Shown here: piece after piece, positions 18,684-26,963 of the stretch | How the letters are laid out: every line of letters starts with the position of its first letter | How positions within the stretch are numbered: position 1 is the first letter of the stretch | DNA from: an uncultured Prevotellaceae bacterium | GTDB taxonomy: Bacteria; Bacteroidota; Bacteroidia; Bacteroidales; Bacteroidaceae | DNA length: 64,000 nucleotides | NCBI GenBank assembly: GCA_900318815.1 | Contig: ONMA01000009.1 | Coordinates: 1-64,000 of the forward strand | Direction: 5' to 3' | Position numbers and translations under genes: made by a program | The notes under the pieces: generated by a model | Databases searched by the model: none | What the model was told of the DNA's origin: nothing | What the model saw: only the letters and a program-made list of their open reading frames with translations

Positions 18684-20646
18684 TTATTTGTTAATGGCAC
18701 GCCGTCTCTCCCCTCCCTTGAGGGGAGTGGAGTGGCTGCGCGTAGTTTTTGCAATTATCGCAGAATAATTGTCGATGTCTAACTGCAAGGCTGGCAATGT
18801 TGCAATCAGATACAAGTCATCCCACTCCGGCCTCCACGCCTGAATATCTCTTCCGCGAAGCAGGGGCTTGATGAGTTCTGCACTTCTCGGGTCTTCGGCA
18901 ACAAGCCGGTCCTTGATGGCTCCATCAATGAAGAAAGCGTCGTTATAGCCAGTCTTTATACCATAGTTAATAGAGAGGGGCATGTCCTTGAGGGCAACAC
19001 CTGTCTGCATCTTTTGCAGGATGTTGAAATGAGCCTTTGGCGGGATAATCCATTCCTTCTCGCCATAGGTCTCTAATGGGTAGCTGGCCAACTGCTCCGG
19101 CACTTCGTGGAGGAAGTCGCCGTGATAGGTCTTCTGGTTGAGCGACAGCGCCAGCACCTCCTTGCTTCGTTCTTCGGATCTTCTCGTCACAAAGATGCAG
19201 ACATAGATGGTGGCCTCGTCGAAGAACTGCACATCGCCGAAGTTGATGATCTGCTGCATATCGGTCTTGGCCATGAACTTACGCAGTTCCTTGCCGTAGG
19301 CAACCAGCATCCACTTGTTGGACATGATAAACGACTGCAAGCCGCCTGGCTTCAGCAGGCTGTAGCCTCTTTCCGTAAACAGGCAATAGAGGTCGGCACT
19401 CTTGTTGTAAGTCTCAAAGTCGCACCGGGCATAGACGTCGCTCATGGCCCCCATACTCTGTAGCTGCACATACGGCGGGTTGCCGATGACCACATCGAAT
19501 CCCCCTTGGTACGCAGGTGTCTCACCTGCGGGAGTCGCAAGTGTCTCACCTGCGGTTGTCGCAAGTGGGACACTTGCGTACCTGTGGGAATCATCTGGGG
19601 CCTGCTGTCTGGCATTCCGCAGGTGAGACACCTGCGTACCCATGCGTTCCGTTTGCGGCTGCCGCAGGTGGGACACCTGCGTACCATCAATAGCGGCGGT
19701 AAATGCAGCCTCGTCAATGCCCAACTGCTGTTTCTTTTCTGCACATAGACGACCCACGGTGTTCTCCACTATATATTTAGTAATGTACTGGGCGTATAGA
19801 ACACGCCGTCCTGCTTGCGCTTACCCACCGCTGCCGTATTGCCTGACTGTATCTGCTGCGTCACCTCCTCCATCTCGCTGAGCGAGTTCTCGAAGATATG
19901 GCCCAGGATGTTCACGTCGACATCGCTCTCAAAGTCGTAGGTCGAGAGCCGCTTGGTGTGTTCCACTAATAATTCGTCGGAAATCTTGATATTGTCGAGT
20001 ACCTCGTCAGGCTTGAAGAGTCCGCCGTTATAGGCGAATATCTCGTACTTCTTGCCCTGATAGCCTGTGTTCACTGGTCCTCGCTCGACACCGATTCCTC
20101 CTTCAGCCGTATGGCCGTTGCCTTCTGCACCTGCCCCCAAGCCAGACAGAGATACAGCTCGCGGAAGTCCTCTTCCGTCAGCGTAAAGAGGTTCCACTCG
20201 CGGTGGTCTGCGGCATTGTCGATGTACAGACGCAGCTTCTCGAAGTTGGAGATGATGACGAGCCTCGTGCCCACATGCTGGCTCTTGTAGCCGAAGGTCT
20301 GCGCCTCAATCTTCGAGAGGTCGGTGGTCTTGTGGTCTTTCAGCTCTATCACGCCTACCACCTTGCCGTCCAGCAGGATGGCCCCGTCGGCCTTCTTGGC
20401 GTTGGTCTCGTTCTTCTGCTCCGTTATCAGATTATAGCCAGGCGAAGGATTCAGCGTGTAGCCCAGCACCTTCACAAACAGTTCGCGAAGGAAGCCCTCC
20501 TGGAACTGCTCCTCCTTCGACTGACGTATGTTCTGCTGTATTGCCGTGTTCAGGAAATACTGCCTGTACCTGTTCCAGGCCTCCTCCACCAGCTCCTTGG
20601 GCAACACGGCAAGGTGCTTCTTTACGATATTCTTCTGAAATAGCAT
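18684..20646 (-). pseudogene. Decayed type IIG restriction-modification gene (Eco57I-like)
   Basis: Three open pieces on the minus strand belong to one broken gene. Piece 1 (20646 to 20071) is the N-terminal nuclease part, starting MLFQKNIVKKHLAVLPKEL, with a PD-(D/E)XK-like GAILLDGKVVGVIELKDHK. Piece 2, from about 20070, continues NTGYQGKKYEIFAYNGGLF in another frame; the segment normally between them (about 100 residues including the FAEDRGLLP region) is gone. Near 19790 the family sequence FYTPKYITKYIVENT is broken by loss of one A (CCCAAG has become CCCAG), giving a stop. Piece 3 holds the methylase motif GNPPYVQ and a TaqI-like recognition start, but is cut short after DIDNYSAI and ends in an unrelated repeat-derived tail (STPLKGGERRR). 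Palindromic repeats are also inserted (19513-19680). The promoter is still intact. No function is expected. Confidence 0.85.
19513..19680. repeat. Five 17-bp palindromes inside the restriction-modification pseudogene
   Basis: Cores of the form GCAGGTG-NNN-CACCTGC lie at 19513-19529, 19537-19553, 19561-19577, 19619-19635 and 19664-19680; the first three have a 24-bp period. The third has both arms changed (GCAAGTG / CACTTGC), so pairing is kept, and the second is half-changed. They translate in frame as repeats of VSHLR and AGETP in the methylase region. Flanking GGTACGC / GTACC extends the symmetry. Confidence 0.85.
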
Positions 20647-20676
20647 TTTTTCCCGTTGTAGTTCATAATTCTTCCG

Positions 20677-20708
20677 CAAAAATAGGAAAAAAGATTGAAA
20701 CACCCAAA
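20677..20708 (-). promoter_or_regulatory. Promoter of the restriction-modification gene
   Basis: On the minus strand TTTG (20705-20708), 20 bp, TATTTTTG (20677-20684): a full match to the Bacteroidota consensus, 30 bp before the ATG at 20646. Confidence 0.8.
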
Positions 20709-20890
20709 TAAATCATGGAAAATCAATGGCCTGCGATGGCTTGTAGTCGGCGAAAGGTGTAAAGAAAAATAGCAGGATTTTAACACATCATTTGCGTGGC
20801 TTCTACGTCTGCAAGAGGGGGTGGAATGGGTATTTTCATGCAAAGTACAGCCTTCGCAATGACTCAAATGCCGACTTTACCATGCAAAAA

Positions 20891-21003
20891 CGTCACTTAG
20901 GTGTAGCCGGAACGTCACTTTGGTCAGGCCAGAAAGCCTCCTTCCTTATCGAAAGTGACGTTTGAGGCAGACCAAAGTGACGCTCGGGCCTGACCAAGGA
21001 GGC
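20891..21003. repeat. Inverted 22-bp-period repeat (CGTCAC / GTGACG)
   Basis: Two direct units begin at 20891 and 20913 (CGTCACTT...), then a 17-bp centre, then two reverse-orientation units at 20952 and 20974 (AAAGTGACG...), all exactly 22 bp. Outer blocks GCCTCCTT (20936-20943) and AAGGAGGC (20996-21003) are also complementary. The 532 bp between the pseudogene and the next gene (20647-21178) hold this element, the promoter above and otherwise nothing I can identify. Confidence 0.8.
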
Positions 21004-21178
21004 AAGCCTTGGTTGCTCCACAATTACGCATTCTGGAACCAGGAACTATTGATTTTGTAATCACTTATTAATCAACAAGATACAAAAACGCTCATTATGG
21101 GCGTATATGCGACAAGATGGCGGTTGCTGGCAACGATGCGATTCTCAGGAGGGTCGTTGTTGGGATTTGTTCAACTAT

Positions 21179-21619
21179 TTAACAATTCCAATGGTTTTGA
21201 CAATTACAAAATTTATCTACCAGATACCAATACAAATAATCTTTGACGGCTTCAACCAATTCTGGGCGAAGTTCCCATTCAAATGTACCTTCACTTCCCT
21301 TGGGCAAGTCTTTTCCCTCACACATAGGGTGTCTATCTTTAGCAACATAAGTGTCATTCTCATTTCCACTTGGGCCTGGTGTGCCCAAGTCAAACACCTT
21401 GTTTATAGAAATCCACAAACCGTTTTCTTTGGCATATTGCTCCGCTACTCTTTGCTCAATATCAAGATGGTTTACATCTTTTTCGCCATCTCGAAATTGC
21501 GCTTCATATAGTTCGCAGCGTCTACGGAGTTCATCGGCGACTTGGCGGATTCTTCTATTTTGTGGAGTTTCCTCTCCACAGACTCTTTGTGAAACTGATT
21601 CAAATATGTCATTGCTCAT
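21179..21619 (-). CDS. Truncated polyvalent-protein kinase-like protein (mobile-element remnant)
   Basis: A 146-residue open frame. Residues about 50-100 (HLDIEQRVAEQYAKENGLWISINKVFDLGTP and GPSGNENDTYVAKD) match the start of the Ser/Thr/Tyr kinase domain found in polyvalent proteins of integrative elements and phages, where 'FDLG-x-P-x-x-SGsEn-x-v' forms the ATP-binding strand pair. The remainder of a kinase (VAIK lysine, HRD, DFG) is missing: after KDRHPMCEGKDLPKG the sequence runs into an unrelated acidic tail ending with three cysteines (CNCQNHWNC). So this is probably a non-catalytic fragment. It has a plausible promoter and lies beside the decayed restriction gene, which fits an old integration site. 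Function unknown. Confidence 0.55.
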   Translation of the reverse strand: MSNDIFESVSQRVCGEETPQNRRIRQVADELRRRCELYEAQFRDGEKDVNHLDIEQRVAEQYAKENGLWISINKVFDLGTPGPSGNENDTYVAKDRHPMCEGKDLPKGSEGTFEWELRPELVEAVKDYLYWYLVDKFCNCQNHWNC

Positions 21620-21648
21620 CTTGTTTTTAGTTTTTTACTATTCGACTG

Positions 21649-21680
21649 CAAATATACTCCTTTTTCTCGTTTTATCCAAG
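21649..21680 (-). promoter_or_regulatory. Promoter of the kinase-fragment gene
   Basis: Minus strand CTTG (21677-21680), 20 bp, TATATTTG (21649-21656); one base off the consensus at -33. It lies 29 bp before the ATG. Confidence 0.65.
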
Positions 21681-21783
21681 AAAGTATCAAAGATTTATAA
21701 TAAAAATAGGAGCCAGTAGAGGCAATGACAAAGGTTTGGCGACCTTTATTATAGGCCGAAATGCGTTAATCTTCTAAAATCGC

Positions 21784-21814
21784 TTCGCTTTTACAAGCTT
21801 TTTGCGTAATTTTG
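21784..21814 (+). promoter_or_regulatory. Promoter of the glucosaminidase gene
   Basis: TTCG (21784-21787), 19 bp, TAATTTTG (21807-21814). The -7 box is exact, the -33 box has one mismatch. It ends 16 bp before the ATG at 21831. Confidence 0.65.
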
Positions 21815-21830
21815 CCGTCCAAAACCAAAG

Positions 21831-22760
21831 ATGAAGAGAATATATATGGATGCAAGAAGAATCCTACAGGTAGTTGTCTGCCTGATGATGGCAGCGGGCG
21901 CGTCGGCGCAGTCGAAGTGGAACCAGCGTTATCAGCAGTACATTGACCAATACAAGGACATAGCCATCGAACAGATGTTGCGATGGAAGATACCTGCCAG
22001 CATTACCCTTGCGCAAGGACTGTTGGAGTCGGGAGCGGGCAACAGCGAGCTGACCCTCAAAGGCAATAATCACTTTGGCATTAAGTGTCACGGATGGAAG
22101 GGACGTGCCGTCTATCACGACGATGACCTGAAGAACGAGTGCTTTCGTGCCTACGATTCGGCCTTCGACTCCTACGAGGACCACTCGCGGTTCCTGGCCA
22201 CGGGACAGCGGTATAAGAGCCTGTTCAAACTGCGAACGACCGACTACAAAGGTTGGGCCAACGGGTTGAAGGCTGCTGGCTATGCTACGAGTCCTCGCTA
22301 TGCGCAGGCACTCATCGACATCATTCAGCTTTACGGTCTCCATGAGTATGACAAGGCAAAAACGTATGACAAGTTTGTCGTGGAGCACAACAGGGCACAA
22401 CGTGGCGGCGCACTCCTGCATCCTATAAAAATATTCAATAAAAACTATTATATTATTGCAAGAGAGGGAGATACGTTTCGTTCGATAGGCGAAGAAATCA
22501 ATATCTCATACAAGAAGATTGCCAAGTATAACGAACGCGACAAGCAATCGCCCGTCACGCCCGGCGAAATCGTCTGGTTGAAGAAGAAACAGACGAAGGC
22601 TCCCAAGGAATTTAAGGGACAACTGTATGAAGTGAAAGCCGACGACTCGATGTATAGCATCGCCCAGCAATATGGTATACGGCTGAAGTCGCTCTACAAG
22701 ATGAACCACCTGAAACCCGACTATGTGCTGTGTGTGGGCGACAGACTGAGGTTGAGGTAG
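21831..22760 (+). CDS. Secreted glucosaminidase (GH73-like) with two LysM domains
   Basis: A 309-residue exported enzyme that should cut peptidoglycan glycan strands. The signal peptide is in the first 30 residues (RILQVVVCLMMAAGASAQ). The GH73-type domain covers about residues 35-180 with IPASITLAQGLLESGAGNSELTLKGNNHFGIKC (catalytic Glu in LLES) and YDSFDSYEDHSRFL-like SAFDSYEDHSRFLATGQRY. Two LysM modules follow: about 204-250 (YYIIAREGDTFRSIGEEINI) and 262-309 (YEVKADDSMYSIAQQYGIRLKSLYKMN), which would hold it on the wall. Likely role is cell separation or wall turnover. A 7-bp minisatellite lies just downstream, then the promoter of the kinase cluster, so the gene is probably a single-gene unit. 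Confidence 0.9.
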   Translation: MKRIYMDARRILQVVVCLMMAAGASAQSKWNQRYQQYIDQYKDIAIEQMLRWKIPASITLAQGLLESGAGNSELTLKGNNHFGIKCHGWKGRAVYHDDDLKNECFRAYDSAFDSYEDHSRFLATGQRYKSLFKLRTTDYKGWANGLKAAGYATSPRYAQALIDIIQLYGLHEYDKAKTYDKFVVEHNRAQRGGALLHPIKIFNKNYYIIAREGDTFRSIGEEINISYKKIAKYNERDKQSPVTPGEIVWLKKKQTKAPKEFKGQLYEVKADDSMYSIAQQYGIRLKSLYKMNHLKPDYVLCVGDRLRLR

Positions 22761-22767
22761 CCAAATT

Positions 22768-22830
22768 CTTCACTCTTCACTCTACACTCTTCACTTAAAT
22801 TCTTCACTCTTCACTCTTCACTCTTCACTT
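22768..22830 (+). repeat. 7-bp minisatellite (CTTCACT)
   Basis: Nine 7-bp slots in one register: CTTCACT four times (the third as CTACACT), one changed slot (TAAATTT), then CTTCACT four times, followed by TTTTTAAG. It lies directly after the glucosaminidase stop. The same unit is found reversed inside the CorC-like gene at 18113-18140. Confidence 0.9.
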
Positions 22831-22846
22831 TTTTAAGGGCGAATGC

Positions 22847-22877
22847 TTGGCAGTGTGAAAAATTAGTTGTACTTTTG
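22847..22877 (+). promoter_or_regulatory. Promoter of the zinc-ribbon / kinase cluster
   Basis: CTTG (22847-22850), 19 bp, TACTTTTG (22870-22877), 28 bp before the ATG at 22906. No other consensus promoter or terminator was seen between here and 35408, so this may drive the whole run of genes. Confidence 0.7.
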
Positions 22878-22905
22878 CACTGCCTAAAATACGAGTGCTA
22901 CTATT

Positions 22906-23832
22906 ATGAACGACGAATTGACTAAGACAACGGGATTTGGCCAGCCCCAGAGAACCTTGGGGCCGAAGGAGCGGGAAGAAGATCTTGCCCAGCAGGCCTA
23001 CGCGCAAGCAGCCAATACGGCTGAGGCAGTGAGGTGTCCCCAGTGCGGCACCATCAACAGCCCGGAAGCCATGTTCTGTGCCACGTGCGGTGCCATGCTT
23101 AAGATGGCAACGTGTCCTAATTGCGGTAGTCCGCTAGATCCCGATGCCGACTTCTGTGAAACCTGTCATAGCTATATACGTCACGACGTGTGCTCTTTCT
23201 GCGGGACTCATCTCGATGAGCATGAAGCCTTCTGCCATGAGTGCGGTTCGCCTCGTGGCGGTATCGTCTGCCCGGTATGTCATACGCTGAATGAGTTCTC
23301 GTTCTGCAAGCAATGCGGCGCGGCACTCACCGACGAGGCCCGGCAACTGATGGCAGAGATGAAGGCTACGCCCCAGTACAAGGAGCTGCTTCGTGCTGCC
23401 GAGGAGTTCAACGACCTGGAGATGCAGGTGCCCTACCTGTCGGATCGTGACTTGTTGCACGAGAAGTCGTGCGAGCAGTTGCGTGAGCGGGTGCTTCGCC
23501 TGCTGGCCGAGGATGAAGGCCTGGAGCAGATCATTATCCCCCCGTCGCAGAAGTCGCTGGTATCGAAAGAAGAACTGGATGCCCGCAAGGCCGAAATCCG
23601 TGCGAAGATAACCGAACTGCTCAACCGCATAGCCACGCCGCCCCAGATACAGCCCGTGAAAGCACGCAACTATGCCATGGCGCAGAAACCGGCAGGCATG
23701 AGGCTGGCATGGCAGTGCAACTACAAGAACGCGCTCCACTCCAGCCCGTGCGGATGTGCCAAGCCGCAACTCGGTGGCCGATGGGTGGTGCTTGGAAATG
23801 GCACGAAGCAGGAAATCAAGGATGACCTTTAA
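22906..23832 (+). CDS. Multi-zinc-ribbon protein
   Basis: A 308-residue cytoplasmic protein with no signal peptide. Four consecutive four-cysteine zinc ribbons are visible: C44/C47-C58/C61, C70/C73-C84/C87, C96/C99-C110/C113 and C122/C125-C134/C137. A helical, charged middle follows (about 140-250, KELLRAAEEFNDLEMQVPYL ... ELLNRIATPP). A short Cys-containing end (WQCNYKNALHSSPCGCAKPQ) could be a fifth partial site. It is the first gene of the cluster and is followed after 11 bp by the kinase. Chains of zinc ribbons usually mediate protein or nucleic-acid contacts; an adaptor role for the kinase or AAA+ protein is inferred. I do not recognise a named family. Confidence 0.8.
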   Translation: MNDELTKTTGFGQPQRTLGPKEREEDLAQQAYAQAANTAEAVRCPQCGTINSPEAMFCATCGAMLKMATCPNCGSPLDPDADFCETCHSYIRHDVCSFCGTHLDEHEAFCHECGSPRGGIVCPVCHTLNEFSFCKQCGAALTDEARQLMAEMKATPQYKELLRAAEEFNDLEMQVPYLSDRDLLHEKSCEQLRERVLRLLAEDEGLEQIIIPPSQKSLVSKEELDARKAEIRAKITELLNRIATPPQIQPVKARNYAMAQKPAGMRLAWQCNYKNALHSSPCGCAKPQLGGRWVVLGNGTKQEIKDDL

Positions 23833-23843
23833 AGATTAGAAAG

Positions 23844-26800
23844 ATGACCGACCAGAACACCTATGATGATATAACGTTGCGCCCGTCAGCACAGGGAGAC
23901 GACAAGACGATAGCCAACTTGGACAGGACGATAGCCAATTTGGACAAGACGATAGCCAACTTGGACAAGCCGATGGACAAGACGATAGCCCACTCGGACA
24001 TGCCGATGGACAAGACGATTGTTGCGGGTGGAATCGTGCAGCCATCGCCGATGGCAGATGCTGTTGACGACCCCACCATACGCACGCTGCGTCCTGATGA
24101 CGGCGGCATGCTGGGGGCAGCAGTAGCGATGGATGGGAACGTGTTCATGCTGAAAGGCGTGGCCTACAGGCAGATAAAATGTCTGAGCGAAAGCTCTGGC
24201 GAGGCTCAGGTGTTTATTGTCTGCCGTGAGGGTGAGTCGACGGAGTATGTGTTGAAGGTCTATTATCCCAACTTTAACGTCAACAAGAAACTGCTGCAAG
24301 TCATCAGGTCGTTCAGGTTTGAGATGATTGTGCGCCTGATAGATTTCGGAAAGACCTACGTAGATGCCAAGAACCGCTATTACGAGCTGATGGAGTATCT
24401 GCGTGGCGGCACTCTTTACGACTACCAGCTGGGCGGCGACTTCAAGCAGTTTCGCCGTTTAGCCCTGCAGGGTGCAGCTGCCCTGGCCTATTGCCACCGG
24501 CACAATATCCTGCACAAGGATATCAAGCCGGGCAACTTCTTCTTCCGCAATGAAAGACACAAGGAGCTGGTACTGGGCGACTTCGGCATCTCCACACTTC
24601 TTGAGCGCGAGGGTAAGCCCATCAGGACGACACAGGCGCGAACGCCCCTCTATGCCGCCCCGGAGATGTACTCGGACGTGATTGACGGAGAAGTCGAAAT
24701 CACGCCGGCAGCCGACTTCTACTCCTTGGGAATGACCCTGTTTGCCTGCTGGCTGGGCGAGAACCCGATGAGTGCCAATGAGCGGACGATGATGCGGCAG
24801 AAGAATGAGGGCCGACTGCCCCGGCTCAACGAGCTGCCCGAGAGCGTGAGGACTATTGTGATGGGACTGACGGTGGTGAATCCGCTGCGCCGGTGGGGCT
24901 ACGACGAGGTGGAACGCTGGTTCCTGGGCGAGGATGTCGCTGTTGATGCCTCTTCACCCATTTTGCGCTATAAGACATTTGTCGTGGATCCCGATCGTAA
25001 TATTGTTGCCGACAACGTGCAGGAGCTTGTACCCCTGCTCTTGGAGCATGATCGCGCAGCCATGAACTACCTGTACTCCGGGCGCATCGCCGAGTGGCTG
25101 GAGACCTGTGGCAACCAGAAGCTTGCAACGGCCGTAAAGGACGTCACTGCCAACCGATACCCCGTGGACAAGAAGTCGGGACTGCTGACAGCCGCCTACA
25201 TCATGGATCCCACCTATCCGTATATCGACGTGCAGGGCAATAAGTGTGACGACGTTCACAGCATCGCCCTGTCGCTGCTCAGCAATCAGGAGAAGTACAG
25301 CATCGTGCTGCAGAATCCCAATGATGCCTTGTTCCTCTGGATAGAGACCCATACGCAGAAGGACATAGGCCGCCTGCGTTCCTATTTTGCCGTCGGGGCC
25401 AACCTTCAGGTGGCTGTGATGCGGCTGGTCTATGAGATAGACGAGGAACTGCCCTTCATGGCAAACAACCCCTCGGGCAGCATCAAGGAAATCGTCTATT
25501 CGTTCGGGCATTCCCTTCCTACCGATGATGACTGGCACTCGCTTACCGACGGCCGGCTGCTCTCATGGATGCATTCCCATGAGGATGTCATGGCCTGCGA
25601 GTCGCTCCGCATTCTGACCGAGAACAAGCCTTATTCGCAAAGTCTGGCCTACAAGGTGTTGTACAATCTGGACCGTGAAGCGGCCTACGACCTGTGTGAA
25701 GCCTCGACTCCGCAGAAGGTAGGCGAATACATAGCCAGCAAGCTCGTTGTTTCCCAGCACCTTTCCGATGCGGAGGTGGATGCCAGCTTCAAGGAGATTA
25801 CCGACCCCGACGGTCGTTTCCACTACTTTGCCCAGTTGCACGGATGGTATCAGCAGATAGAAGAAGCGAAGCATTGTTTCGACCTGAAGTCGGAGGAGAA
25901 CAGGAACCGTCTGGGCGTGTATGATTTGCGTACGGCCCTCTATCGCTTCTGCCGCATATTGGGAGCCACGCCCAAGTATGTTCTGCCCAATGGTCAGGAA
26001 CTCACAGACGGCTGTGCTATTCCCGACTCAGCCACTTCGGAGATTACCAACGAGGTGCGCCGGGGAGCCTTCCCGCAGTGGCTGTCGGTATTCTTCCATG
26101 AAGACCCCAACCGTGACTTCTCCGAACAGTACAGCTATGAGCGCGAACTGGTGGAATGGCTGATAACAGTGGGCCGCTACGACTCGCAGTTCAGGTATTA
26201 CAGACGCTACGTCAAGGCGTGCGATGAGACCAAGGAGCGGGTGGCCTACGTCCGTTCGCAATGGCGTCATGCATATAGTCGCGAGCGACTCTGGCGTTAC
26301 ACCTTCTACGCCGTATGTGCGGTGTGGATTGCCCTGGTGGCTGTCTGCGGATTCCCCAACACCGGCTACTTTATGGAGCATCCGTACCTCACGGTCATGC
26401 TGCCGGTAGGCGGCGTGTGCGGACTGATTATGATGAGCCGTGCCTACTTCAAGGGCTACGGTGCCACCATATCGGCGTTGTGGGGCAGTGCAGGAGTCCT
26501 TTCGTCGCTTATACCTATTTATATATTAAAGACGGTGGCAACGACATGGCCGGGCTTGTTCTCCGTAGCCGTCATCCTGCTTACGCTCCTGTATTTGGGA
26601 ATATGCCACCTCACCGACTTTAGGAATGATAGCCACAGCGATGACAGTGCCGTCAAGGACTTGCTGAATGTGGACGACGTGAACACCTCGTTGCTCGACC
26701 CGCTCTATTATACCTTCAGGACAAAATCGTCGCATTACCAGAGTGCGAAGTTCGGTGTACTCGACGATATTGACAATCAGGTACACTCCATATCAGGCGA

Positions 26801-26963
26801 ATCGGTTATCCACTATGCCTTGTGGTGTCTGATGGCACTGCTGATGGCAGTACAGTTTGTACTCTTCAGCCCCAAGTTGCTAAATCTCAACATTCCCGGT
26901 GAAGCAGGCAGCCAAGTAACCTCCGTCCAGCATACAGAAACAGAACAAGACGTGACAGAATGA
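23844..26963 (+). CDS. Membrane-anchored eukaryotic-like Ser/Thr protein kinase
   Basis: A 1039-residue kinase. Residues 20-60 are a 7-residue repeat rich in Thr-Ile (DKTIANL and variants). The kinase domain spans about 104-370: ATP-binding lysine K138 in YVLKVYYP, catalytic loop ILHKDIKPGNFFF (Asp226; His-Lys-Asp in place of His-Arg-Asp), Mg-binding DFG 246-248, activation segment with TTQARTPLYAAPE and the usual Asp in ADFYSLGMTLFA. A long middle part of about 430 residues has no recognised fold. Four hydrophobic spans follow near residues 815-925 and one more near 995-1015 (ALWCLMALLMAVQFVLFS), so the kinase would face the cytoplasm from the inner membrane. The stop overlaps the next ATG by 4 bp. 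It should phosphorylate cluster partners or itself. Confidence 0.9.
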   Translation: MTDQNTYDDITLRPSAQGDDKTIANLDRTIANLDKTIANLDKPMDKTIAHSDMPMDKTIVAGGIVQPSPMADAVDDPTIRTLRPDDGGMLGAAVAMDGNVFMLKGVAYRQIKCLSESSGEAQVFIVCREGESTEYVLKVYYPNFNVNKKLLQVIRSFRFEMIVRLIDFGKTYVDAKNRYYELMEYLRGGTLYDYQLGGDFKQFRRLALQGAAALAYCHRHNILHKDIKPGNFFFRNERHKELVLGDFGISTLLEREGKPIRTTQARTPLYAAPEMYSDVIDGEVEITPAADFYSLGMTLFACWLGENPMSANERTMMRQKNEGRLPRLNELPESVRTIVMGLTVVNPLRRWGYDEVERWFLGEDVAVDASSPILRYKTFVVDPDRNIVADNVQELVPLLLEHDRAAMNYLYSGRIAEWLETCGNQKLATAVKDVTANRYPVDKKSGLLTAAYIMDPTYPYIDVQGNKCDDVHSIALSLLSNQEKYSIVLQNPNDALFLWIETHTQKDIGRLRSYFAVGANLQVAVMRLVYEIDEELPFMANNPSGSIKEIVYSFGHSLPTDDDWHSLTDGRLLSWMHSHEDVMACESLRILTENKPYSQSLAYKVLYNLDREAAYDLCEASTPQKVGEYIASKLVVSQHLSDAEVDASFKEITDPDGRFHYFAQLHGWYQQIEEAKHCFDLKSEENRNRLGVYDLRTALYRFCRILGATPKYVLPNGQELTDGCAIPDSATSEITNEVRRGAFPQWLSVFFHEDPNRDFSEQYSYERELVEWLITVGRYDSQFRYYRRYVKACDETKERVAYVRSQWRHAYSRERLWRYTFYAVCAVWIALVAVCGFPNTGYFMEHPYLTVMLPVGGVCGLIMMSRAYFKGYGATISALWGSAGVLSSLIPIYILKTVATTWPGLFSVAVILLTLLYLGICHLTDFRNDSHSDDSAVKDLLNVDDVNTSLLDPLYYTFRTKSSHYQSAKFGVLDDIDNQVHSISGESVIHYALWCLMALLMAVQFVLFSPKLLNLNIPGEAGSQVTSVQHTETEQDVTE
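23901..24023 (+). repeat. 21-bp coding repeat in the kinase N-terminus
   Basis: Three near-perfect 21-bp units (GACAAGACGATAGCCAACTT core) at 23901, 23922 and 23943, then shorter and diverged copies (GACAAGCCGATG, GACAAGACGATAGCCCACTC, GACATGCCGATG). They encode DKTIANL, DRTIANL, DKTIANL, DKPM, DKTIAHS, DMPM and DKTIVAG, giving six regularly placed Thr-Ile pairs. Confidence 0.9.

Noticed and set aside
23836-24045. Cys/Ser/Pro-rich antisense frame (SCPSWLSS repeats)
   Set aside because: Antisense to the 21-bp coding repeat of the kinase.
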